A stretch of DNA of 64,000 nt from Ryuthela nishihirai (lineage: Eukaryota > Arthropoda > Arachnida > Araneae > Heptathelidae): contig JAWZYU010000019.1 in NCBI GenBank assembly GCA_038380435.1, forward strand, positions 23,151,801 through 23,215,800, given 5' to 3'. The position numbers and the translations under genes are program-made. The notes below the pieces were generated by a model. It saw only the letters and a list, made by a program, of their open reading frames with translations, searched no databases and had not been told where the DNA came from. Shown piece after piece: positions 1-9,679 of the stretch. Numbering within the stretch: the first letter of the stretch is position 1; the number at the start of each line of letters is the position of its first letter.

Positions 1-67
1 CGAATGGATTCTGAATGTTCTATAAATAGCTGTATGGAGATGGTGATCTTTGAGCATTCCGCACACG

Positions 68-505
68 TTATGCACAACGCGCATCACTTCGTCTACATGG
101 ATAGCCAGTGTGAACCACTGCAAAGAGTTCAGCGTTATACAGCGTCTCACAACACGTAAACTGTAGAGTTCTTTGGTCAGCTGATTCTTTGATGAAGTCG
201 ACACAGCGTTCGCTACCTCCGTTGCAGTACATGTAGGCACATAAACCAGGCATCAGGTGCGATGTCTGCTGATCGGGACCGATTTTCACTTGGGTCTTCT
301 ATGTGGGTCACCGTGGCACATAAAGCCTCCCATTCAGTATGGAGAGGGTAACCCCCACAGATGTAGGGTAGATGAGTTCGCCATTTTCATATTTCTTGTA
401 GCGACATACATGCACAGAAAACTTATTTTTGAACAGCGAAGGCATGACGTAAACATCTTCACCGAGACACCATGCATCTGGATTGCTAGCCTGCATCGTG
501 AACAA
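68..505 (-). pseudogene. Broken reading frame with PC4-like ssDNA-binding domain
   Basis: On the minus strand one frame runs from 505 to 68, broken by stop codons near 308 and 298. The first part (505-308) contains the segment VYVMPSLFKNKFSVHVCRYK, then YENGELIYPT and GVTLS. This order (strand, basic strand with VH and RYK, a Gly-rich turn, PT, then GVTLS) resembles the PC4/p15 transcriptional coactivator domain, which binds single-stranded DNA. The downstream part (289-68) is Cys-rich and I do not recognise it. PC4-like domains are common in unannotated arthropod proteins, often in repetitive families, so this may be a repeat-borne gene rather than the host coactivator. The domain call is from memory and moderately sure; that the copy is dead follows from the in-frame stops. 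Confidence 0.45.
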
Positions 506-508
506 TGA

Positions 509-632
509 CGACTCGAGGGCTGCCCCCTATTTAATGAGGGAAAGCAGCCACCTAGGACAACCAATCAGGACCCGTAGTTTTATCAGGAAATATAATAAGC
601 CAATAGGAGACGATTGGACTTTGTAATTATTT
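509..632. other. Short non-coding stretch
   Basis: No gene seen. A small inverted repeat (GGCTGC...GCAGCC, about 519-551) flanks a run of mixed sequence. Confidence 0.4.
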
Positions 633-762
633 ATGAGAATTGCATCACCCCTTTCTGCATGAGGTTGCCACCCTTGCAATTATTTGGAGACTTGCATCAT
701 CCGATCATTGCCAACCTAAAGTTTTGCAACTATTCTGAGGCTTGCATCATCCGATCGTTGCC
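633..762. repeat. Decayed tandem repeat, about 50-bp unit
   Basis: Two clear units at 674-712 and 724-762 share the core CTTGCATCATCCGATC followed by (A/G)TTGCC. A weaker third copy lies at 633-670. Confidence 0.6.
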
Positions 763-784
763 GCTGATCAAAGTTTAATTACGA

Positions 785-1140
785 CTAAAATCGAGGGTTT
801 TTCCCGACATTATAGTCACTAGATGGCGCAAGGGGTTAAAAGGGGGGAGGGAATTTTAATAAAGGGGCGGAACTTTTGATAGGGGGATTTTTTTAATGAG
901 GAAGGGGAATCAAAAATTGGGAAATTAGAGTTAAAATAGGGGTTTTTCCGAAAATAGTACTCCTCATAGTCACTAGATGGCGCCAGGGGAGGTAAAAAGG
1001 GGGAGTTTTTAAGGGGGGAAGTCAAAAATCGGGAAATTAGAACTGAAATAGTGGTTTTTCCGAAAATAGTACTCTTCATAGACATGGCGCCACGGGTTAA
1101 AGGAACGGTTTAAAGGAAGGGTTTTTTTAATAAATGGGGT
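785..1140. repeat. Minisatellite, 110-150-bp unit with GATGGCGC core
   Basis: Three copies start near 785, 934 and 1045. Each has a GGGTTTTTCC-type segment, then TAGTCACTAGATGGCGCCA or a variant, then runs of GGGG and GTTAAAAGG. The purine-rich strand creates an open frame on the minus strand that is only the translated repeat. Confidence 0.75.
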
Positions 1141-1142
1141 TT

Positions 1143-1252
1143 TTTATAAGGGGGATTAATTTTTGATTAATTTTCAATTAATTATGGGTTATTAATTGGC
1201 TATTAATTAGTTATTAATTAGCAATTAAGTGATTACTAATTAGTTATTAATT
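1143..1252. repeat. AT-rich block of repeated TTATTAATTAG
   Basis: ATTAATTA-type words are repeated about eight times, ending abruptly at the GC-rich GGGGCGTGGCC at 1254. It is simple low-complexity sequence, though rich in homeodomain-type TAATTA cores. Confidence 0.6.
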
Positions 1253-1334
1253 AGGGGCGTGGCCGGAAGTGAGCGTGGTCAGTGACATCATAGGGGAAAG
1301 CACTAGTGGGGTTCCGTAGGGTGGGAACATACTA

Positions 1335-3108
1335 CTTGCATAGAACTGACCCCGTCTTCTCGCTGTGCAATCGTTAGTACCTTTCAAAAGAGACGAGATT
1401 CTTGCGGAAGTGAATGGAAGTGGAGGGCTGCCAGATTAGTGTGGCCTACTGATATGGACAACTATGGCTACTTTTTCTTTCTACCCTGTTGAGGAGTGGT
1501 CATCCACACAGGGTCCTGAACATATAAAACTACTGGACTAATTATATATTAATTAACAGCAAATGGGTTAGTTCTGTGAGGAATACCAGGTCATATAAGG
1601 GGGCTGAAATTGGATCTGACCATTATCTTGTTAAAAATGTCTTGCAACTTGAACTCAAAAGTGTTGTGCTAATGTTAAAAAATTTACTTTTAATACTGAA
1701 AGACTCAGTTATAGCTAAAGTTTATTATAATAAGTTACTTCGTCATTATGACAGTAATGGTTTTCTTACTACTAAGTTGCAGTGAAGTTGAGGAAGAATG
1801 GGATCATTTTAAACAGGAGTTTTTGGAAACTAACAGTACTCTTTTAGGAAAAAAGGAGCAGAGCAGGCAGAATTATTTGAGTGATAAGGCACTTGAGCTT
1901 ATTTCGGAAAGAAAGAACTGCAGGAATGTCTTTAATCAATACCCTACTAGTCCTAGTAGAAAGCATTACAGAGAGCTTAATAAACGTGTAAAGGATAAGT
2001 TAGCTGCTGATAAGAATCTTTGGCTTCATTGACAAAGAAGAGGAAGCAGTTAGACAGCACAACAGCAGAGAGCTATACCAGATAGTTAATGTTTTGTATG
2101 GTAGAAAACGGACAGGTATACAGGGATTGAAGGATAAACAAAGTAAGGTTATAGAAGGTGAGGATTGTCATGGCTAGGTGGACTGAGCATTTCAGTGATG
2201 TTGTAAACGATATGGTTAGTTCTACTCCCATTGTTTCCAATGTTGATAGATGCATTGGTGGCTTTAATGTTGGCCCTATAACACAATCTGAAGTTATTTT
2301 GGCTGTTTCTAAACTCAAACTTCATAAATCCCCAGGTGTAGATGAAATTACTACGAAAAAGTTGGAAATGTTTCTGCTACCACTTGGATGACTGAAATTT
2401 TGAATATCTTTTATGATAAAGGCATGGTTCCTAAGGATTTTACCAGAGCTATTAATATCCCTATTTTCAATAAAGGTGATCGCAGTTCTTGTGATAACTA
2501 TAGGGGTATCAGCCTACTCTCTGTTCCAGGGAAAGTTCTTTCCATGATTGTGCTTAATAGAATTAAGAATCTGGTTGACAGTCAATTGCGTGATGAGCAA
2601 TGTGGTTTCAGAAGTGGTAGGGGATGTGTGGATCAAATATTTTCACTTAGGCAGATTCTTGAGAAATGTTTAGAGTTTCAGAAACCTTTGGTTGCTAGCA
2701 TTGTTGATTTCAAAAAGGTTTTCGACTCTGTTGATCGTCATAATTTGTGGTTGATTGTGAGATCATATGGTATACCTGACAAGTTAGTTAACATAATGAA
2801 AGCTCTCTATAGTAACACTGAGTCGTGTGTGAGAGTTGGTAAGGCTTATAGCCATTGGTTTAGCATTACTTCTGGTGTTCGACAAGGGTGCATTTTGTCT
2901 CCTTTTCCCTTTAGTTTGATTATTGATTATGATATGCGAAATTCACTGTTCAGTTAATCTGAATGGCTGCACTCTTGAGGTGTTCACTAAAGTGATGAAA
3001 ATTGGTCAGGCAGGCTGATTCAGTTAATCTGAATAGCTGCAGTCTTGAGCATGTGTCACAGTTTAATTATCTTGGGAACAGATACTGGTGATGTGCAGCA
3101 TGAGATTA
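1335..3108 (+). mobile_element. RTE-type LINE, internally deleted copy
   Basis: Collinear with the fuller LINE at 31525-35030. The 5' leader (1350-1540) matches 31529-31736, then the sequence jumps to the equivalent of 32740, removing about 1 kb that holds most of the endonuclease. The reverse transcriptase region continues with frameshifts (2388-2957 is the longest open part). Visible RT blocks are RGISLLSVPGKV, CGFRSGRG, DFKKVFDSVDRHN and SGVRQGCILSPF. The YADD block is lost in a second deletion near 2948, after which short pieces of the 3' region appear in duplicate (2950-3030). Homology ends at 3108, before the 3' tail. It is a dead retroposon copy. Codon 1787-1789 here is GAA where the longer copy has a TAA stop. 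Confidence 0.85.
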
Positions 3109-3199
3109 AGGCCGGCTGAGCCGCGTCGCATGGCAAGGACGAATTTTCGAAGACTGCACATCTTGTAGAGTCGGCAGTAAGGTATCACTTCCTCTACAC

Positions 3200-4876
3200 T
3201 GGCCACCGCACGACCACAGCTGGAGTCGGTTCAATTTCTACTTTCGCCGTGCGCCCCCCCCCCCCCCGATAGGGGACCACCTTGTCGTGGTGGGGGGGCC
3301 TAGGGCCCAGCAACCCGGCTGAAGGCTGTGCCGACCGGATTGGTTCACCGGTTGGACATGGCTAAGGCCAACCGAGGTTGAAGATGCTGCTGGCCGGCTT
3401 GATTGCCGGTCGGATGGTGATGGCGTCGGAGACCTCACCTCTCAGGAGACCTCACCTCTCAGGAGACCTGTGTGGTCTGTTCAACGGCTCTGCCGAAAGG
3501 TTTGAGCCCCGCCTTGTAGGCACGAGCTGTCCAAAAAGTCTGGGTCTTACTAAGAGTCTCCACCCCGGATGCCGATCGAGCTCGGATCTTTATATCCTTG
3601 CACATTTGCAAACCGGGGAATAGATTAAAGTAAGGTTTCTTCCGGTGGTCAGCTTTCCTTCTATAGGACTGCTGCCATGTGAGGCTGGGGTTGAGGTGCG
3701 CCTATAGGGCGTATTCCTTGCCCCCGGCTCTAGATGGTCATGGCTTTTCATAACCAGGTAGTGCTGTAAAGCGGAACCGGGAATTGCCGTGGTTGCACAA
3801 GATCGCAACAAAGAGATTCATTTCGCCGTGCGGTATTCAAGCGACCGCAAGCAAGAGCCAATCAAATAGCCGCTGACGAATGACTAGTTAGAACAGAAAA
3901 TGACGTATTGTTGTTGCAGACTGCGCGTTAAGTGTGAATGCTACAGCTGTCGCCTGCAGAGTGGCGCGGAGCGGCGAGTGACGTCACAGCGCATTTGCGG
4001 CACGTCGAGCGGTAACACGTCGAGAGTTCACACTTACCGCTCGCTGCATCGCAAACGCGCCTTCACACTTACCTTCACATTTACCGCATATAAATATTTT
4101 AAAGAATTGCAAAACTGAATGTCAAATGTTATACCGCATTGGAAATAAAGTCTCTTTATCCCCCCTACCCTTTTACATTTTTCTGGATCGATTATATTTC
4201 TTAATTGAAGGTTTTCTAGATCCGGGCCCTGCATGCACTTATTTTTTGTTTTTTTTCGGTATATTCTTCTGGGGTTTGAAATGATTGATGAACTATGAAC
4301 ACTTTTCAAATCTAATAGTTGTAATGGTGCTCTCTAGCGATGGAAAATTTTTGAAAATGCAAAAATTTTTGAAAATGTGGCAAGCAGCTGCTTGAGGAAG
4401 TATTTATTTTTATTTTTTTATTTTAAAATCCAAGAGGCTCTTGTTTCATTCTAGTTGTATTTTGTTAATGAATCATTAACCACTCTTTTTGATATGAGCA
4501 AGCCATGAAAACGTTAGGAAAAATATATAATAAAGGTAAAAGATGAAACCAGATGACTCTTATTTTTCCATAATATTTTTCTCTAGTACATTCTTAAACA
4601 TTTATATACACAGATATTAATATATATCCTCGATCCCTATAATTTCGATGCGTCTTGTCATAAAGACAAGAGCAATCGCACACTAAATTTAAAAGTTTGT
4701 GGCCGCCCATCTCATCAACGCACCTAATAACAAATGCAAAGAAATGCTCACTTTCGCCCAGCTGTCTACGTCATTCGTCAGCGGCTATTTGATTGGTTCT
4801 TTCTTGCGGTCGCTTGGATACCGCGCGGCGAAGGTAGAAATAGAACTGACTCCAGCTGCGCTTGTGCGGTGGCCAT
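3200..4876. mobile_element. Element with about 106-bp terminal inverted repeats
   Basis: The left arm (3200-3253 continued at 3833-3884) is an inverted match, with scattered mismatches, to the right arm (4769-4876). Shared landmarks are TGGCCACCGCAC, CAGCTGGAGTC, TTTCGCCG, AAGCGACCGCAAG, CCAATCAAATAGCCGCTGAC and GAATGAC. The interior (3885-4768) has no recognisable protein. It looks like a non-autonomous DNA transposon; I cannot assign the superfamily and saw no certain target duplication. The left arm is split by an insertion at 3254-3820. Confidence 0.6.
3254..3820. mobile_element. 567-bp GC-rich nested insertion with 12-bp target duplication
   Basis: TTTCGCCGTGCG occurs at 3242-3253 and again at 3821-3832, and removing what lies between restores the inverted arm of the host element. 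The insert starts with a C-run, then a hairpin-capable GGACCACC...GTGGTGGGG, continues with further hairpins (CCGACCGG with CCGGTTGG, 3333-3356), and ends CAACAAAGAGATTCA. A 17-bp tandem duplication of GAGACCTCACCTCTCAG lies at about 3430-3463. A 12-bp duplication fits target-primed retroposition. No tRNA-type promoter or protein was recognised. Confidence 0.65.
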
Positions 4877-4880
4877 GATA

Positions 4881-6650
4881 AACTGCGACTAATATCTTTT
4901 TGCTCAGTTTCAGTTAACATGGAGTTTTCTCCCAAATCCTTGAACCACGCATGTGAATAGTTTTACTATTTTTCTATTTCGAGCTTCCAAGGATTTAAGT
5001 GCGGTGCTGCAGCACCCTAAGCATCCCCTGAATACGGGTCTGTGTTCGCGTTTGCATAAACTTCATTTCTAACAATTAAATGTACACAAATCTTAAAGTA
5101 TAAATTTTACAAAGTACTCTACGTGAACGTTATATGAACGTTACATGAAGTACTCTACGTGAACGTTATATTTTTTTGTTCCTGTCCTCTTCCTAGGATC
5201 TCTCAATAGAGGATCGTCGGGATCAGCTTCGGCTTTAGTTTTGACACTCGTTTAGGTCGGAAATTTTGTGACCTTTTTCCCATCAAGTGACGAAATAAGA
5301 GTGTACAAGGATGCCCTTTCCGGCAATGAGACAGGAAATTTTGTGTTGGCAAAGGATGGAGATGGCGTTTTTTGAGTTAAGGAGTTGAAAGATTTCCCTG
5401 AAGGTGATAGAGTTCCCACGATTATCCCTCTTCTAATTCGTCCTCTTCCACGCTCTCAATCCCATCACCATTCAGTATTCCTCTTTATCCTTCTTCGCCT
5501 ACCTGACGAGGTACGCTCACAATCCACTTAGTGGTCAGTCCCCATACGAGAGGGTTCGGGTATTGTGCGATCCTACTCTATCTCAATCAAAGCCAAGTCA
5601 TATTTTTCGAAAATATTTTCCTGTTGTTAATTTTCAAATTTATGTAAAATAAACGTTTATTTAAACAGCAGTGTCAAAATATTAAAAAAATGAATATAAA
5701 AAACTTGAAGTTTAAAAATTACATTAATTTCTAATAAAATGCATATTACAAGCAATTTGTATTTATGCATTTCATTAATGCTCCATAGTTTTGAGGTATA
5801 AACAGAAAAATGGAACCATTCCCCTGTTTAGTCAACGGAGAGTGAAATTCGAAGGTCAGAAATTTCTACAATAATCTTTTCACAGGAAAATAGGACTGGA
5901 TAAATTAAATCTCATTAAGATCTGCATAAATCTCGATTTTGAACAATATCCGTTCAGTTTTTAAAGCGTTATAGAAGTTTGAATATTCAACGACAGCGTT
6001 GTCAGTCATAAGAATTTACCTCAGAAGAATTTACCTCAATTCAACTGGTTTTTTTTAAGTATTATTTCAAATTATTTAATAAGCATAAGTGTATGTTTTA
6101 GAGTTTTTTGCCAATAATTCTTCCAATAATTGTCAGTTTTGCATAAGTGTCTTGGGACTGACTTTCTGCTGCTAAATACTCAAGTCTCCACAGCTCTTTA
6201 AATGCGATATGAAAATTGTTGAAAAGCGAGATTTCGTGTGATTGGAATCTGAATTTCGATTGTTTTATTCCTATTTTCCTGCAAAATGATAAATGCAGAA
6301 AATGCGAATCTTCGAATTTCAGTCTCCATTGACTTAACATGGGAGAGTTTCCATTATTCTCTCCATTTCCCGTATATTGTTTATGCTTCGGAGAGTATTG
6401 TTAAGTATTTTATTGTCTTTCAATTTTTAATCAACATTTTGTTATTGATGTCTTAATCAATGTCTACAACATTGATTTAAGTTAATTAATATTAGATGAA
6501 CACAGATTGTATTCAGAGTTCATCTAAGTTTAAACTGAGTTTAGTTTAACAAACCTCCTTATTTAACAGGATTCAACAGTGTGAAAATGATTGTTGTGTC
6601 ACTCATATCTCTGGAAACAGAATATTGCAATCCTTATCCTTATGTTACCA
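4881..6650. other. AT-rich intergenic sequence
   Basis: I see no gene. The only structure noticed is a short local repeat of ACGTGAACGTTATA and CATGAAGTACTCT words at 5118-5170. Open frames are short and show no recognised motif. Confidence 0.5.
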
Positions 6651-6651
6651 A

Positions 6652-6809
6652 AAACGTTTCACTGTATAAAAAATTACTGCAGCTGCATTGTTCGTTTCGC
6701 TGTATATAAAATAGTGTCCCTGTCTAGTTCGTTTCGCTGTATATAAAATGACCGCCCCTGCATAGTTCGTTTCGATGAATATAAAATTAGTGCCCCTGCA
6801 TAGTTCGTT
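6652..6809. repeat. Tandem repeat, about 38-bp unit
   Basis: The segment GTTCGTTTCGCTGTATATAA starts at 6690, 6727 and (variant) 6766, with a terminal GTTCGTTGC at 6803 and a diverged unit at 6652. Spacings are 37, 39 and 37 bp. Each unit carries a TATATAAAA word followed by GTGCCCCTGCATA or a variant. Confidence 0.7.
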
Positions 6810-6907
6810 GCTTAATCATAATAATAAATGATCTTTTTTGTTATTCTTGTTGGAAATATAACGATTGTTTAAAACAAACTACTCACAAACGGGAACGGCG
6901 CGACAGT

Positions 6908-7300
6908 TGGGTTGGGTTGGGTTGTTTTACCTCTGAGCGGCACTTTTTTGCACACCATGAGCTAAATGGCCAGGTCACATGGACCCCGAAGGCTCAGAGA
7001 AGGTTGGGGGAGGGGACCCACTGGAACAGCTGTTGGGAGACAGATGGTAGTCTTCCGTCAAGGCCATCCAGCGTGTTCTTTAACGTGCGCAGGGTATGGC
7101 TCTCCCGCACACGGGTCCACGGCTTAACGTCCCATCCGACGGACGGCGGCCTTTCCAAGCCCATCTGTGTCCCCTACTGACCGTGGGCAGGGCGGGGAAT
7201 TTTGCGGAGATAAATCTCAACGCCGACCCAGTTGGGACTCGAACCTGGGAACTACAGATTACGAGCCTGGCGCGCTACCGACTGAGCCACCCTCGCCCCT
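6908..7300 (-). mobile_element. SINE A, full-length copy with 11-bp target duplication
   Basis: A tRNA-derived SINE in minus orientation. The head at the right end contains, read on the minus strand, an A-box TGGCTCAGTCGG and a B-box GGTTCGAGTCC. The body continues to a tail ending in AACAACCCAACCCAACCC. The perfect direct repeat GGCGCGACAGT (6897-6907 and 7301-7311) brackets it. The tail repeats GTTGG two to three times. Confidence 0.9.
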
Positions 7301-7589
7301 GGCGCGACAGTAAACATGATACTGGGCGAAACTAAAGTTTTGTACCCCCCCTCCCTTCTGAAACTTTTTCAATTATAAAAAATTTCGTTGCCTCTTATAA
7401 TTACAATCGTTGTGTTTGCATTATAGAAACTTTCTTGTCTCCAGAATCTGGATTCACACTTCAAGCGCCCTTAGGGACAAAGAGCAGAAGTACGCAATTA
7501 CATATGGTATGCTTTTGATTTTCAAGAATGTCTTTATTTTTTTAAAATTCATAGACATTAAAAATGTAAATAAATTAGAAATTTTAAAA

Positions 7590-8040
7590 AATACCTATTT
7601 TCTATTATGGGCGCTAAAAAAGTAAAAACTAAACCTAAAGCATATCGATGGTGCAATCAGTCATTGAGTTCGTATTCACTTCAAAGAAAGATAGGGCGCC
7701 AGCAACCTTGTTCAGTAGGTAAATCGGCTCCCTATCTCCTTTTGAAGTGAATACAACTCGGTGACTGATTGCACCATCGATACAATAAAAATAAATAAAT
7801 ATCTCCTGAAGCAGCTGCTTGCTACAGAGATCTCACAGGAGCATGCCAGTTTTATGCATCATAGTAGAAGGTATGAGAAAATGGCGGGACCTCAGCAGAA
7901 AAATAACACAAACCGGGGCTCGATTCCTATAGGGCTCTTATATCACTAGCCTAGTTTTCTAACCACTCTGCCACTGGATGGCATAACATCGATATATTTT
8001 AGGTTTATATTTTAGTTTTTTAGGGCCCTATAGGAAGATA
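7590..8040. mobile_element. Foldback element, copy 1
   Basis: Two arms of about 110 bp are inverted repeats of each other. Shared words are GGGC(C/G)CTAAAAA, AACCTAAA, ATCGATGGTGCAATCAGTCA, GTATTCACTTCAAA and GATAGGG. The loop is about 30 bp (7695-7725). A second copy is at 61895-62140. The right arm is interrupted by a SINE B at 7783-7986. No coding capacity. Confidence 0.75.
7783..7986 (-). mobile_element. SINE B inserted in the foldback arm
   Basis: Minus-strand SINE B: tail ATAAATAAATATCTCC on the left, CAGCTGCTTGC and CAGGAGC(C/A)TG(C/T)CAG in the body, tRNA-like head at the right (ACCACTCTGCCA). It is bracketed by CATCGATA at 7775-7782 and 7987-7994, a duplicated target inside the foldback arm. 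Confidence 0.8.
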
Positions 8041-8099
8041 GCTTTTTTCAACTCATTTGTATATTTTTTATCACTAAAAATGCCTACCTTCAACAACTG

Positions 8100-8560
8100 T
8101 CACCTGATATTATGACTCGTACATATCGAGCATATTTCCTCCCCTTTTGGATTCATGTTTGAAGCAGCTTTGATATTGGAGATGTCACAAGCTTTAATTT
8201 GAGATACGACTCGTTAAAGTCGAATCGGCCACACTCTCCTTTTATCAGGGAGGGAATAATGGGGGCAAAATTCGAAATAGTTTACGGCAGTTATAACATG
8301 AGCTTTCATTTGACACCCAAAAATTTTACGCCTTCGCATTCGTAAGATATAGTAGAACGACTTTCATATTTCCCATTTTTAGAGAGGGGGGAAGAAAGCA
8401 TGTGAGGTCAATGATTTTTAGCCTACGACATTCCCCGCATCACAAGCTTTCATTTGACACATAGTTTTGTTACTTTTTCACTCGCATTCAGGAGATAAAT
8501 AGAGGCAAAAAAATTTTTCATTTTATCTCCTTTCGTAGGGTGAAGTGCATATGAAATGTT
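8100..8560. repeat. About 146-bp-period repeat, short copy
   Basis: The word TTTCATTTGAC recurs at 8303 and 8448 (145 bp apart), with a diverged form at 8193. Between them lie GCATTCGTAAGATATAGTA, GACTTTCATATTTCCC, AGGGGGGAAGAAAGC and TCACAAGC. The same order of words is found at 61560-63320. Confidence 0.7.
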
Positions 8561-8569
8561 CGAAATGTG

Positions 8570-8960
8570 AGTGCCACCTGCAAACTCCAATAAAAATAGG
8601 AAGCAGTTACTAGCCTTGTCAAAGTAGTTCCCCCTTCCCGGCATCGACACATTTCTGCCAATGGCGTTACACAGCCAACGGGTTACGAGGCTATAGATTC
8701 CATGGCAATAAAACTGTTGTCTATGAGGCAAAAAAGGTGGCAATGGCTTGACACACAGTTCGATCGTTTAGAAAGGTCTTCTTCTCCAGGAAATTATCCA
8801 GATGCCAGAAGAGGTGATAATCCGTGGGAGCAAGATCAAAGGAATATGCAGGTTGCAGCAGTGTTTTGCAGTCCAACCGATGGATTTGTTGGACTGTCTT
8901 ATGCGAGACATGCAGGCGGGCACTTTCATGCAAAAGGACCCTATGCGTGTTGACCCACAA
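8570..8960 (-). pseudogene. Mariner transposase C-terminal remnant
   Basis: On the minus strand 8960-8721 reads HESARLHVSHKTVQ, then SFDLAPTDYHLFWHL and FLEKKTFLNDRTV, followed after a frameshift by FYCHGIYSLVTRW and NYFDKASN (to about 8600). This is the end of a mariner DDD transposase: the HDNARPHV-type block, the DLAPSDYHLF block with the last catalytic Asp, and the usual YFD end. The first block reads HES instead of HDN, so the middle catalytic residue is gone. The N-terminal half is absent. A dead copy; no inverted ends were identified. Confidence 0.85.
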
Positions 8961-9400
8961 CCTGTTAGGGCGTTGAATGGTTAATGTTGATGAATGAGTT
9001 CTTCACCCCACCACCAAGAAAACTTCCCATTCTTCCCAATAAGGTCCGGGAGACAAAATAGCAATACATCTGGAATTTAATCTCTGGTTGCCAATAGATT
9101 TGCTTATCCCATCATCGCCTTATCGTGATTGACATTCGGTGCATGAAAAACTTTCAGAACCTTCAAGCAATTTCAACCCCTTTAGTCAACACTTGACAAG
9201 ATCTTTGTTTTATTCCTTATTTACCACACTTTCTTTGAATGCTAATTACTCCAAAATTTTCTTGGATTTTGTTAACAGGTCCTCTTTAGCCAGAAGGGTG
9301 ATTGTGAGCTGGGAGAGGGAAAAAGTACTTGTTTCTGACACTAATTTTTAAATTGTGCATCTCCTGAAATTAGTGCAAATCTTATTTCAGTTTCTAAATA
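8961..9400. other. No gene recognised
   Basis: Contains a 70-codon open frame (9139-9351) without recognisable motifs. Probably non-coding. Confidence 0.4.
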
Positions 9401-9597
9401 ATAAATAAATAAAAAATAAACATCTCCTCAAGCAACTGCTTGCCACAGAGGTCTGACAGGAGCCTGTCAGTTTATACGCTGTAGTAGATCTGTGAGGATG
9501 GCGGATATCAGCAGAAAAACGACACAAATATCCATGCCTTACCTGAGCCTCGAACCCAGGTCTCTTTAATCAGCAGCCAAGCACGCTAACCACTCAG
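9400..9597 (-). mobile_element. SINE B copy
   Basis: Minus orientation, with an A/T tail (AATAAATAAATAAAAAATAAA) at left, CAGCAACTGCTTGCCACAGA, then the body and a tRNA-like head read in reverse (TCGAACCCAGGTC, CACGCTAACCACTC). The flanks are A-rich, so the exact ends are uncertain. Confidence 0.8.
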
Positions 9598-9679
9598 AAA
9601 AAAAAAATAAATAAAGTGACATAATATGCAAACAAAAACTTCTAAATAGGCAAGAAAATATGCCGCCCCAAAAAATTTG

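Noticed and set aside
819..1085. An 88-codon protein with internal repeats
   Set aside because: It is the translated minisatellite.
3254..3330. An HDV-like self-cleaving ribozyme at the start of the GC-rich insert
   Set aside because: The first strand pairs in a simple hairpin with a six-base loop, and I could not draw the required double pseudoknot.
6917..7335. Recurrent small proteins with GCFTSERHFFAHH-like sequences at several places
   Set aside because: They are translations of SINE A copies, not genes.
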